A stretch of 32,005 nucleotides of DNA from CAMCHP01 sp036835325 (GTDB taxonomy: Bacteria; Bacteroidota; Bacteroidia; Flavobacteriales_D; Sanyastnellaceae): NCBI GenBank assembly GCA_036835325.1, contig DAITMF010000037.1, positions 1-32,005 on the forward strand. Direction: 5' to 3'. The position numbers were made by a program, and so were the translations under genes. Below, piece by piece: positions 22,835 to 30,629 of the stretch. Numbering within the stretch: the stretch's first letter is position 1; each line of letters begins with the position of its first letter. The notes under the pieces were generated by a model. The model made no database searches. It saw nothing but the letters and a program-made list of their open reading frames with translations, and was not told the DNA's origin.

Positions 22835-24808
22835 CTACGGAAGCCGCACTCCAATAATCAACACGTCGTCGATTTGATCGTGCGCACCTTTCCAGTCGTT
22901 GAAGGTGCGTTCAAGAAGCTCGTGGCCTTCGTCGAGCCGGTCGGTGACTGCCAACAACAAGTCGCGGAAACGCTGCTTGTTGAACTTCTTGCCGGCCTCG
23001 CCACCAAACTGGTCAACGAAGCCGTCGGTAAACAAGTACAATGCTGCGCCCGAAGTGTACACCACCTCACGCGTTGTAAAGCCGTTTTGACGGGCCATGG
23101 CGTCGCGGAAGAAGGTGCCGCCAATCGATAAGTTGTCGGCCTTGTGCTCGGTTACTACGCCGTTGTCAACGACAATAAGCGGATTGTTCGCTCCGGCATA
23201 CTGCAAGGGCGCTCCCGGTTTCACCACGCACAAGGTCATGTCCATGCCGTCTTGCGCATCACTGAACGCGTCGTTTTGGTGCAGCGATTCCATGATTTCA
23301 CGGTGTACGTTCTCCAAAATTTCGCCGGGATCGCGCAAGCCCATCTCCATCACCACTTTGTTCAACTTCGAATTGGCAATGAGCGACATAAACGCACCCG
23401 GAACGCCGTGTCCGGTGCAATCGATCGTGGCAATCATCACGCTGTCGTCAACCTGAGCAAACCAGTAAAAGTCACCGCTCACAATGTCCTTGGGTTTGAA
23501 GTACACAAACGACTCGGGCAGGTAACTCCGAATGCGGCTTTCAGGCAAGAGTATGGCGTTCTGAATCTTCTTGGCGTAGTTGATGCTCGAGATGATCTTC
23601 TGACGCTGCTCGCTGATTTCGCGGTTCTGGGTGTTCAAAATGCGGTTGATGCGCCGCTTGCGAATCAGCGAATAGGTCACCAAGGCCAAAATCAAGACAA
23701 TAAAGCCCACCACAATGAAGAAAACGCGGTTCTTCAACCGGGCAGCGGCATCGCGCTGAATGAGCATGGCTTCTTTCTCGGCCAGCTCTTTTTCTTTCCG
23801 TTCGGTCTCAAAACGGGTGTTCAGCTCGTTGATGCGGTTGAAGTTGTTCGCTTCATCCAAACTGTCTTTGAGGTGGATGTAGGTGTTCTTGTCGTCGCAA
23901 GCGAGTTGAAATGCACCCTGATCGTAGTGGATGGATGAGCGCACGTCGTACACGCCAACCAAGGTCTCGGTGGCCCCGGTGCGCTTGGCGGTTTGTTCTG
24001 AACGGCGCACGAAGAACAATGCGCGGCTGTAGTCTTTGCGCTTGCGGTAAACCTCAGCAAGCGAGAGGTAGGCACCGGCCAGTTGGTGCTCTTCTTCAAG
24101 CTCGCGCATGTCGTCAATCGACCGTTGCAAAAAGTACTCAGCGCTGTCCAACACGTTGTTCTGCAAAAACCATTCGCCGAGCAGACGGTTAGGACGAATG
24201 AACTCGCCTTGCCACTCCTGGTAGCTCACCAAACTGTCAGTGTATACCCGGGCCTTGTCGTACTTTTCTGATGAAAGGTAGTCGCTGGCAATGTTGTACA
24301 GGTTGAAGGCAACGCCTTCGGGGTCGTTCAGGTCAAGGTTAATCGCCAAACTGCGCTCGTAGAACCGAATCGCTTCGTCGTAGTTCTCCAGCGAACTGTG
24401 AATCACGCCAATGTTGTTGAGCAGCTTGGTGATGCCCACGGTGTCGCTGAGGTGTTCGTACACGGTGAGGGCTTCTTGAAAGCGTTCGATACCGGTGAGG
24501 TATTGCGCTTTGATGGTGGCCATGATACCGCTGTAGTTCAAGGCCTTGGCGAGGGCCAAGGAGTCGCCCGAGGTTTTCGCCTTGCGCAAGGCCTCGGCAC
24601 AAATGGCTTCGGCACCCGAGGGGTCGGCAAATAAGAAGTAGTCGCAGGCGTCAAGCTCAGCCTGTAAACAGTCGTCCATACCACGGCAGTTCGCCATGGC
24701 CTGCCGCAAACTGTCAGCACGAGATAGCTCTTGCGCCTTTCCGGCCAGCGCCAATGCCCCCGCAATGAGCAGGAGGGAGAGTCGGTGTACAATGACGCGT
24801 TCGTTCAC
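22835..24808 (-). CDS. TPR - transmembrane - SpoIIE/PP2C serine phosphatase (SiaA-like)
   Basis: From the GTG at 24808 this is 657 residues. The signal peptide (about 1-26, ending AGKAQ) is followed by periplasmic tetratricopeptide repeats (about 80-310), for example KLLNNIGVIHSSLENYDEAI and YERSLAI. Coiled coil flanks one membrane helix (about 361-383, FFIVVGFIVLILALVTYSLI). The cytoplasmic SpoIIE-type PP2C domain (about 440-657) has metal-binding acidic residues in VSGDFYW, IDCTGHGVPGAFMS, DGMDMTLC and DQIDDVLIIG. It should sense a periplasmic signal and dephosphorylate a cytoplasmic Ser/Thr phosphoprotein. SiaC at 19351 is the obvious candidate. An ATG 44 codons upstream overlaps the rpsT promoter and lacks signal character, so I prefer the GTG. 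Confidence 0.86.
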   Translation of the reverse strand: MNERVIVHRLSLLLIAGALALAGKAQELSRADSLRQAMANCRGMDDCLQAELDACDYFLFADPSGAEAICAEALRKAKTSGDSLALAKALNYSGIMATIKAQYLTGIERFQEALTVYEHLSDTVGITKLLNNIGVIHSSLENYDEAIRFYERSLAINLDLNDPEGVAFNLYNIASDYLSSEKYDKARVYTDSLVSYQEWQGEFIRPNRLLGEWFLQNNVLDSAEYFLQRSIDDMRELEEEHQLAGAYLSLAEVYRKRKDYSRALFFVRRSEQTAKRTGATETLVGVYDVRSSIHYDQGAFQLACDDKNTYIHLKDSLDEANNFNRINELNTRFETERKEKELAEKEAMLIQRDAAARLKNRVFFIVVGFIVLILALVTYSLIRKRRINRILNTQNREISEQRQKIISSINYAKKIQNAILLPESRIRSYLPESFVYFKPKDIVSGDFYWFAQVDDSVMIATIDCTGHGVPGAFMSLIANSKLNKVVMEMGLRDPGEILENVHREIMESLHQNDAFSDAQDGMDMTLCVVKPGAPLQYAGANNPLIVVDNGVVTEHKADNLSIGGTFFRDAMARQNGFTTREVVYTSGAALYLFTDGFVDQFGGEAGKKFNKQRFRDLLLAVTDRLDEGHELLERTFNDWKGAHDQIDDVLIIGVRLP

Positions 24809-24885
24809 AGTGTGTAAGGCATGAGTGTAGCCACCTGCGGTGTACGCGAAATGCACGAAAAAGTTGCGATATTTGCTTGTAGGGG

Positions 24886-24915
24886 TTGACGGCTTGAAAA
24901 AACTTTCTATATTTG
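24886..24915 (+). promoter_or_regulatory. Bacteroidota housekeeping promoter of rpsT
   Basis: TTG (24886-24888), a 19-base spacer and TATATTTG (24908-24915) match the TTTG/TTG-N19-TAnnTTTG Bacteroidota sigma-ABfr promoter exactly. Transcription would start near 24921, about 33 bases before the rpsT ATG. This is the clearest promoter in the window. Confidence 0.8.
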
Positions 24916-24953
24916 CACCCCTGTTTTCAGGCAACAACAATAGAGAAACAGCA

Positions 24954-25205
24954 ATGGCGCATCACAAATCAGCTCTCAAGCGTATCCGTTCAAACGAAGC
25001 AAAACGTCTTCGCAATCGTTACTACCACAAAACTACGCGCAACGCCGTGCGTAACCTCCGCAGCATGTCTGCCAAGGTTGAGGCCGAGGCCCTCCTTCCA
25101 AAAGTGGTCGCTATGATTGACAAATTGGCCAAGCGCAGCATCATCCATAAAAATAAGGCCGGCAACCTTAAATCGAAGCTCACTTTGTTTGTGAATAAGC
25201 TTTGA
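24954..25205 (+). CDS. rpsT: 30S ribosomal protein S20
   Basis: An 83-residue, Lys/Arg-rich protein starting MAHHKSALKRIRSNEAKRLR, the S20 signature, and ending KSKLTLFVNKL. It binds 16S rRNA early in 30S assembly. A longer frame opens upstream at 24840, but the promoter at 24886-24915 and family length fix the ATG at 24954. It is monocistronic, with a strong promoter and a perfect terminator. Confidence 0.97.
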   Translation: MAHHKSALKRIRSNEAKRLRNRYYHKTTRNAVRNLRSMSAKVEAEALLPKVVAMIDKLAKRSIIHKNKAGNLKSKLTLFVNKL

Positions 25206-25229
25206 TAGGTTCCTGACCCAAACTATATT

Positions 25230-25255
25230 AGCCCCTGTTTCAGGGGCTTTTTTTT
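25230..25255 (+). terminator. Rho-independent terminator of rpsT
   Basis: AGCCCCTG-TTT-CAGGGGCT (25230-25248) is a perfect 8-bp stem followed by seven more T residues, 24 bases after the rpsT stop. Confidence 0.93.
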
Positions 25256-25312
25256 GCCTTGCAGTGAAAAAGTCAGTGAAACGCCCGCGTTGAACCACTT
25301 AACACTGTAACC

Positions 25313-26014
25313 ATGAACTACCCCCAGAATGCTCCGGGCCACATGCTGGCCTGGAACGAAGACGACCGTCCGCGTGAGCGCTTGATGAAACACGGCGCGG
25401 CCTCCCTCTCTGAAGCCGAATTGCTCGCCATCCTCATCGGCAGTGGCCTCCCCGGTGAAAACGCCGTTGAAGTCGCCCGCCGCGTGCTCAAAGAAGTTGG
25501 CAACGACCTGGCCCAGCTTGCACGCACCACACCTGAACACCTCTCGCGTTTGCGCGGCATCGGAAAGGCCAAGGCCATCACCATCGTCGCGGCGGTTGAA
25601 CTCGGCCGCCGCAGGCAAATCACCGAGTCAGGGACGCCCAAAACCATTTCGTCGTCGCGCGATGCCTTCGCCATCTTCCATCCGATCTTGCGCGACCTGC
25701 AACACGAAGAATTTTGGCTCCTCATGCTCAACCGCGCCAACCGCGTCATGGGCAAGCACATGGTCTCGCGCGGTGGCATCTCGGGTACGGTGGCCGACCC
25801 CAAGGTGATCTTCAACCGAGCGCTGCTCATTCAGGCATCCTCCATCATCCTCATCCACAACCATCCGTCAGGAAATACCGAGCCCAGCCAGGCCGATCGC
25901 GACATTACCCGAAAGCTGCGAAACGCGGGTGATTTCTTAGATTTGCCGGTCCTTGATCACCTCATTGTGACTGAAAACGGTTATTTCAGCTTCGCGGATG
26001 AGGGACTGTTGTAA
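25313..26014 (+). CDS. radC: RadC family JAB1/MPN-domain protein
   Basis: A 233-residue protein. The N-terminal helix-hairpin-helix region (about 20-100) has SEAELLAILIGSG and LSRLRGIGKAKAI. The C-terminal JAMM metallo-domain has the zinc set His182-x-His184 with Asp195 in IHNHPSGNTEPSQAD. RadC was named for a repair phenotype that was later reassigned; the true activity is unclear. It is one base upstream of the wecB-like gene and starts a three-gene operon. The alternative start MLAWNEDD at 25343 cannot be excluded. Confidence 0.93.
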   Translation: MNYPQNAPGHMLAWNEDDRPRERLMKHGAASLSEAELLAILIGSGLPGENAVEVARRVLKEVGNDLAQLARTTPEHLSRLRGIGKAKAITIVAAVELGRRRQITESGTPKTISSSRDAFAIFHPILRDLQHEEFWLLMLNRANRVMGKHMVSRGGISGTVADPKVIFNRALLIQASSIILIHNHPSGNTEPSQADRDITRKLRNAGDFLDLPVLDHLIVTENGYFSFADEGLL

Positions 26015-26015
26015 A

Positions 26016-27152
26016 ATGAAACGCATCCTCACCATCATCGGCGCTCGGCCGCAAATCATCAAAGCCGCTGCAGTGTCGCGCGCCATCCGCAGGCATTTCC
26101 GCGGTCAACTTGAAGAGTACCTGCTCCACACGGGGCAGCACTACGACGATAAAATGTCGGCAGTGTTCTTCGAGGAGATGGAGATTCCCATGCCCGATTT
26201 TCACCTGTCGGCAGGTGGGAAGTCGCACGGTGCCCAAACCGCTGAAATGCTCGAAGGCATCGAGAAAATCTTGCTCGAGAAGAAGTTCGACGCGGTGCTG
26301 GTGTACGGCGATACCAACTCAACCTTGGCCGGTGCACTGGCCGCAGCGAAAATTCATGTCCCGGTGGTGCATGTGGAGGCCGGATTGCGTTCGTTCAACA
26401 AATCAATGCCCGAAGAACTTAACCGCATCGCCTGCGACCACTGCTCAACGCTGCTGTTCAGTCCGACCAACACGGGCATTGAAAACCTGCGCCGCGAAGG
26501 CTTCCCGATTGAGGCGGCCGGTCCGTACGACCGCGATCGTCCGGGTGTGTTCCATTGCGGCGACGTGATGTACGACAATTCGCTCTACTTCTCCGAAGTC
26601 GCCGAACGCAAAACGAAATTGCCCTTCGAAGCCAAAGACAATGGCTTCGTGCTGGTCACCATTCACCGTCCGTACAACACCGACGAGCTTACTCGCCTCA
26701 CGGCATTGCTCGAAGACCTGCTGCAATTCGGTGCTGATAGCAAGCTTGACCTGGTGATTCCGCTGCATCCGCGCACCCGTGTGAAGCTCGAGGCGGGCAA
26801 TCCCGAATTGCTTGCCCGCATGCAATCAGCGCCCAATGTGCACCTCACTGAGCCCGTGTCGTTCCTCGAGATGATTTACCTCGAGAAGCGCGCGCGCTTG
26901 ATCGTGACCGATTCAGGAGGCGTGCAAAAAGAAGCCTACTTCTTCAAAAAGCCCTGCGTGGTGGTGCGCACCGAAACCGAATGGGTTGAAATCGTTGAAA
27001 CGGGCTGCGCGCGCTTGGCCTTTGAAACCGGTGAGCCGCTGCAAGCGGCCCTGCACGGAGCGCTAAAAGTGAAGTCTGACGATTACCCGCCTATCTTCGG
27101 TGATGGCACCGCTGCCGAATTCATCTGCCAAAAAATGGCCGATTTTCTCTGA
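26016..27152 (+). CDS. wecB: UDP-N-acetylglucosamine 2-epimerase (non-hydrolysing)
   Basis: A 378-residue GT-B-fold enzyme that interconverts UDP-GlcNAc and UDP-ManNAc for surface polysaccharides. Family motifs are present: GARPQIIKAA at the N-terminus, HTGQHYDDKMS, YGDTNSTLAGALAA, HVEAGLRSFNKSMPEELNR and, near the C-terminus, VTDSGGVQKEAYFFKKPCVV. The start at 26016 follows radC by one base and the next gene starts two bases after its stop, so the three genes are almost certainly one transcript. In this context it may serve glycan synthesis together with the deacetylase next to it. Confidence 0.93.
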   Translation: MKRILTIIGARPQIIKAAAVSRAIRRHFRGQLEEYLLHTGQHYDDKMSAVFFEEMEIPMPDFHLSAGGKSHGAQTAEMLEGIEKILLEKKFDAVLVYGDTNSTLAGALAAAKIHVPVVHVEAGLRSFNKSMPEELNRIACDHCSTLLFSPTNTGIENLRREGFPIEAAGPYDRDRPGVFHCGDVMYDNSLYFSEVAERKTKLPFEAKDNGFVLVTIHRPYNTDELTRLTALLEDLLQFGADSKLDLVIPLHPRTRVKLEAGNPELLARMQSAPNVHLTEPVSFLEMIYLEKRARLIVTDSGGVQKEAYFFKKPCVVVRTETEWVEIVETGCARLAFETGEPLQAALHGALKVKSDDYPPIFGDGTAAEFICQKMADFL

Positions 27153-27154
27153 GC

Positions 27155-28450
27155 ATGACCGTCGGCATCCTTTGTGAACACCCCACTCCGCGCTTGCAGT
27201 ACGCCTGCGAGCTGGTGTTTCGCGTAGGCATGCAGCTCGACTACCGTTTGGTAACCGACGCGTCGGAGCTTGCCGACTTCGCCATCCGCGTAGCGTATAC
27301 AAAAGCGAATCCCGACGTGCAGCTCTGGATTCAACCCCACGGTTTGCTCAGCCAAACCGGAACCACCAATCTTGAACCTGAAGTAGGGGAGCACGGCCAT
27401 CTGCCGACGGTGTTCCCGAATGCCTCTGACCTCGGGTTCGACCTGTTTGCGGCGACCTTCTTTCTGGCCACACGCTACGAAGAGTACGCCAACCCGGTGA
27501 CCGACGCCATGGGCCGCTACCTCGCCACGGCGTCGCTGGCCCACCGCAAGGGTTTTCTTGAACTGCCGGTCATTGACCTGTGGGTGAAGCACTGCTTTGA
27601 CCGTTTGGTCGAGCGCACCGGCGTGCAGCTTCGCTGGCCGCATGCCTACCGCTTGGTGGCCACCGTTGATGTTGACAGTGCATTTGCCTACCGCCACAAA
27701 GGCGCGTACCGCACGCTGGGCGGCATGGCGAAAGACCTCGTTGGTGGTAATTTTGCCAACCTCGGCAAGCGCATACGCTGTCTGCTCAAGCGAGTCGACG
27801 ATCCTTACGATACCTTTGACTGGCTGCACGGGGTGCATGCAGCGGCGAAGGTTGACGCGACCTGGTTTTTCTTGCTGGCCGATTTCGGTCGCTACGACAA
27901 ACCTGTTCCGTGGCGCAGCAAACGCTTGCAAGAGGTCATTCGCGACTGCGCGGAAAAGGCCCGCGTGGGCATTCACCCGGGCGTTGCCTCGGTCGATGAC
28001 GACCGTCTGCTCGCCGTTGAATGTGCGCGCTTGGCCTCGATCACGGGTGAGCCGGTCGTTTGTTCGCGCCAACACTACCTGGCATTTCGCACGCCCGATA
28101 GCTTTCGCAATCTGCAAGCCCTCGAAGTGGCCGAAGAGCACTCGATGGGCTTTGCCGATCGCATCGGCTTCCGTGCGGGCACCTCGCGCAGCTTTCCGTG
28201 GTACGACCTTGAGGCCGAGCGCATGACCGCATTGCACATCCATCCCTTTGCTGCGATGGATGCCACCCTCAACCGCTACATGCAGCTCACGCCCGACGAG
28301 GCGCTTGAGCGTTTGCAGCAGCTTTCTTCTTCGCTTCGCGGATGCGGAGGCCAACTCACCTTGCTCTGGCACAACGAAACGGTTTCTGAAACCGCCGAGT
28401 GGAAGGGCTGGCGCCGTGTTTACGCCGAAGCGGTTTCCAACTTATCTTAG
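27155..28450 (+). CDS. Polysaccharide deacetylase family protein (DUF7033 plus CE4-like)
   Basis: A 431-residue protein without signal peptide. The N-terminal half (about 1-155) matches the DUF7033-type region, including LFAATFFLATRYEEY. The C-terminal half is a CE4/NodB-like fold: VATVDVDSAFAY supplies the Asp pair of motif 1, WFFLLADFGRYD follows, VGIHPG is in motif 2 and GFRAGTSRSFPWYDL is in motif 3. Relatives are found beside capsule or exopolysaccharide genes in Bacteroidota. It probably removes acyl groups from a sugar or glycan in the cytoplasm. It follows wecB by two bases. It contains one CATCCATCC copy (28237). Confidence 0.8.
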   Translation: MTVGILCEHPTPRLQYACELVFRVGMQLDYRLVTDASELADFAIRVAYTKANPDVQLWIQPHGLLSQTGTTNLEPEVGEHGHLPTVFPNASDLGFDLFAATFFLATRYEEYANPVTDAMGRYLATASLAHRKGFLELPVIDLWVKHCFDRLVERTGVQLRWPHAYRLVATVDVDSAFAYRHKGAYRTLGGMAKDLVGGNFANLGKRIRCLLKRVDDPYDTFDWLHGVHAAAKVDATWFFLLADFGRYDKPVPWRSKRLQEVIRDCAEKARVGIHPGVASVDDDRLLAVECARLASITGEPVVCSRQHYLAFRTPDSFRNLQALEVAEEHSMGFADRIGFRAGTSRSFPWYDLEAERMTALHIHPFAAMDATLNRYMQLTPDEALERLQQLSSSLRGCGGQLTLLWHNETVSETAEWKGWRRVYAEAVSNLS

Positions 28451-28479
28451 CCCCCTTAAACGACACCAAAACCCATCGA

Positions 28480-29361
28480 ATGAAAAAGGCATACGTTTTT
28501 CCCGGACAAGGATCACAGTTTCCGGGCATGGCAAAAGACCTCTACGACAGTAGTGCTGAGGCACGCGAACTGTTCGAGCAGGCCAACAACATTCTTGGCT
28601 TCCGCATTACGGATACAATGTTCAACGGCAGCGAAGACGATTTGAAGCAGACCAAGGTAACCCAGCCGGCGATTTTCTTGCACTCGGTGGTGCAGGCCAA
28701 GGTGATGGGCGATGCCTTTGCACCCGACATGGCGGCAGGCCACTCGCTCGGTGAGTTTTCGGCTTTGGTGGCCGCAGGTGCACTGTCGTTTGAAGACGGT
28801 TTGCATTTGGTTTCGGAGCGTGCGTTGGCCATGCAGGCGGCCTGCGAGGTGAATCCATCAACAATGGCTGCGATTCTCGGCCTCGACGACGAAGTGGTAG
28901 AGCAGGCCTGCAGTGAAATCGAAGGGGTAGTGGTGGCAGCCAACTACAATTGTCCGGGCCAATTGGTGATTTCAGGAAGCATCGAAGCCGTTGACGCGGC
29001 ATGTGCGCTGTTGACCGAGCGCGGAGCCAAGCGCGCACTGCGCTTGCCTGTGGGCGGGGCCTTCCACTCACCGCTGATGGAGCCTGCGCGCGAGCGTTTG
29101 GCGGGGGCCATTGCAGCAACGCACATCCAAGCGCCGCGCTGTCCGATCTACCAAAACGTTACCGCCAAAGCCGAGACCGACCCTGCACGCATCAAAGAGA
29201 ACCTGCTGGTGCAGTTGACTGCGCCGGTGCGCTGGACGCAGACCATGCAGCAGATGCTGGCCGACGGTGCCACCGAAGTCGTTGAAGTAGGTCCGGGAAA
29301 GGTGCTGCAAGGGCTCTTCAAGAAGATCGACCGTGCCTTGCCGGTGAGCAGCGCCGAGTAA
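28480..29361 (+). CDS. fabD: Malonyl-CoA:ACP transacylase
   Basis: A 293-residue fatty-acid synthesis enzyme that moves malonyl from CoA to acyl carrier protein. Visible are FPGQGSQFPGM at the N-terminus (oxyanion Gln11), the nucleophile Ser89 in GHSLGE, the catalytic His196 in GGAFHSPLM and the C-terminal EVGPGKVLQGLFKK. The start ATG at 28480 comes 29 bases after the deacetylase stop; frames starting earlier run inside that gene. A TATCTTAG at 28443-28450 is a poor -7 match. It ends at a bidirectional terminator. Confidence 0.96.
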   Translation: MKKAYVFPGQGSQFPGMAKDLYDSSAEARELFEQANNILGFRITDTMFNGSEDDLKQTKVTQPAIFLHSVVQAKVMGDAFAPDMAAGHSLGEFSALVAAGALSFEDGLHLVSERALAMQAACEVNPSTMAAILGLDDEVVEQACSEIEGVVVAANYNCPGQLVISGSIEAVDAACALLTERGAKRALRLPVGGAFHSPLMEPARERLAGAIAATHIQAPRCPIYQNVTAKAETDPARIKENLLVQLTAPVRWTQTMQQMLADGATEVVEVGPGKVLQGLFKKIDRALPVSSAE

Positions 29362-29383
29362 AGAAATACAGAAGTGAGGGCAT

Positions 29384-29410
29384 AAAAAAGAGGGGCTTAA
29401 ACCCCTCTTT
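29384..29410. terminator. Bidirectional terminator between fabD and convergent small gene
   Basis: AAAGAGGGG (29387-29395) and CCCCTCTTT (29402-29410) form a 9-bp stem around CTTAAA. A-rich and T-rich flanks on both sides let it work for both strands. Confidence 0.88.
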
Positions 29411-29478
29411 CTCAATTAACCAATAATTCAGAAAGTTCCGCTCTACTTCACGTTCCCAGGCATGCTGATGCGGGCTTT

Positions 29479-29519
29479 CCGGTGTAGCTTACGGATGAAG
29501 ACACGTAAGGTTTCACCGG
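29479..29519. other. Two-step stem-loop in the 29.4-29.5 kb gap
   Basis: CCGGTG (29479-29484) pairs with CACCGG (29514-29519) and CTTACG (29488-29493) pairs with CGTAAG (29504-29509), forming a long imperfect hairpin. It lies just downstream of the minus-strand coiled-coil gene, 5' of the fabD terminator. It is not followed by a T-run on either strand. It may be the 3' end of that transcript or a structured RNA; nothing else supports a gene here. Confidence 0.4.
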
Positions 29520-29530
29520 GGTGATGAGCA

Positions 29531-29728
29531 TCATTGGCTGACTTCGTTCAAATAGCCGAACAAATTTTGGAAGGCTTCTTCGCGCTCTTCGAGGGCAACG
29601 TTGAGGCGACCGTTTTCAACACGCAAGTTCTCCAGTTCTTCGCGTGCTTTCACCAAATCGGCCTTAACCTGAAGGAATTCAACCATCAGCCGTTGGCGCT
29701 CTTTGTTCAGTTCTGTGATGTCAGCCAT
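29531..29728 (-). CDS. Small coiled-coil protein (65 aa)
   Basis: MADITELNKERQRLMVEFLQ is followed by a heptad-rich stretch to LEEREEAFQNLFGYLNEVSQ. Almost the whole protein is predicted coiled coil with many Glu, Leu and Lys/Arg residues and no Pro, Cys or membrane segment. It has its own upstream gap of about 90 bases with no recognised promoter. I know no function; it could be a dimeric scaffold or binding partner. Composition and a clean ATG make a real gene likely. Confidence 0.65.
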   Translation of the reverse strand: MADITELNKERQRLMVEFLQVKADLVKAREELENLRVENGRLNVALEEREEAFQNLFGYLNEVSQ

Positions 29729-29819
29729 AATCTTATTGTTACGTTGTAAAAATGCAACAACACTTTAAGACTTCAGCCTGTTGATTTTCACAGTTTTCCA
29801 CCGTTGATTGTTAATCGTG

Positions 29820-30500
29820 TTACTCGATGGTTACGGGAACGTTGGTCGGACGGTAGCGCCCCGAAATCAATCCGCCGGCTGATGTCGCCTGTTGCACCTG
29901 AGGTGCAAAGGTGCGTTCAATCAATGCATCGCCTGTGCCGGTTGACAGTTGATTGACCTGGTTCATTGGCAACACCAACTGCGTTGCGCCGATGGCTGAT
30001 GTGGTGAAGGTTTGTGTGCCTCCTCCGTTGCCGCCGGTGATGATGAGGGTGACGGTTTCGCCTGAGGCCACCGCATCGCCGGCCCAACCGTAGGCCACCG
30101 ATTGACCGTGGGTGAGGGTGGGCACGTTCATGGGGTGCTCAATGGGGCGAATGGTGGCGTCGTTGACGAAGCTGTTGCCGTCCATGTCGGTGAATACGAA
30201 TGTGCCGTTGTCGACAAATCCGGCGAGGGAAGTTTCGTAGTAGCCGAGGGCCGGACGGAACGGCATTTGCACGCCGTCGAAGGTCACGGTTGAGGGTTCG
30301 GTCAATTCGAGCTTGGTGCCCAAGCCGTTGCCAAACCGAAAGGTCGTACGCGCATAGGTAATGTCTTCGTTGCCGTCGTAAAACAGCTCGTAGTGCGCCC
30401 AAATGCGGTCTTGGTTCACGTTTTCAGAGTCTTCGCGCAAGCAGCCTGTAAGGCCCAAAACCAGCGCAGCGGCAGCGAAAAAGGGAAGTAGGTGTTTCAT
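29820..30500 (-). CDS. Lipoprotein of unknown function
   Basis: A 226-residue protein whose start at 30500 gives MKHLLPFFAAAALVLGLTGC with a clear lipobox (LTGC). The mature part is beta-rich: AHYELFYDGNEDITYARTTF, KLELTEPSTVTFDG, FVFTDMDGNSFVNDA, VAYGWAGDAVASGETVTLII, and it ends RPTNVPVTIE. It looks like an Ig-like or lipocalin-size beta sandwich; no known family is recognised. The open frame runs 115 codons further upstream to 30845, but this is antisense to namZ and lacks signal character. It is divergent from namZ, with a near-consensus -7 (TACCTTCG, 30547-30554) upstream. Confidence 0.78.
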   Translation of the reverse strand: MKHLLPFFAAAALVLGLTGCLREDSENVNQDRIWAHYELFYDGNEDITYARTTFRFGNGLGTKLELTEPSTVTFDGVQMPFRPALGYYETSLAGFVDNGTFVFTDMDGNSFVNDATIRPIEHPMNVPTLTHGQSVAYGWAGDAVASGETVTLIITGGNGGGTQTFTTSAIGATQLVLPMNQVNQLSTGTGDALIERTFAPQVQQATSAGGLISGRYRPTNVPVTIE

Positions 30501-30546
30501 GGTCTGAGTTTTTTCTTTCGTTGGCGACGCAAATGCTATGCCAAAA

Positions 30547-30604
30547 CGAAGGTACAGAAGCCGGTGACGAAATTTTTTCGCTTGCGGTGAATTCATCAAC
30601 TTTG
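30547..30604. promoter_or_regulatory. Divergent near-consensus -7 elements (lipoprotein / namZ)
   Basis: TACCTTCG (minus strand, 30547-30554) lies upstream of the lipoprotein gene. CAACTTTG (plus strand, 30597-30604) lies 25 bases before the namZ ATG. Each differs from TAnnTTTG at one base. Confidence 0.3.
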
Positions 30605-30629
30605 GCCTGTGATTTGTTCTTTCAACCCT

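Noticed and set aside
27083..28372. A 429-codon open frame on the minus strand opposite the deacetylase gene
   Set aside because: It covers the plus-strand deacetylase, which has clear CE4 motifs and tight operon spacing; the antisense translation has none.
29411..29530. Possible short coding frame on the minus strand (ending RKARISMPGNVK) or tmRNA-like tag
   Set aside because: No start codon in the protein-like frame, no tRNA-like ends, and length under 40 codons; only the hairpin is supported.
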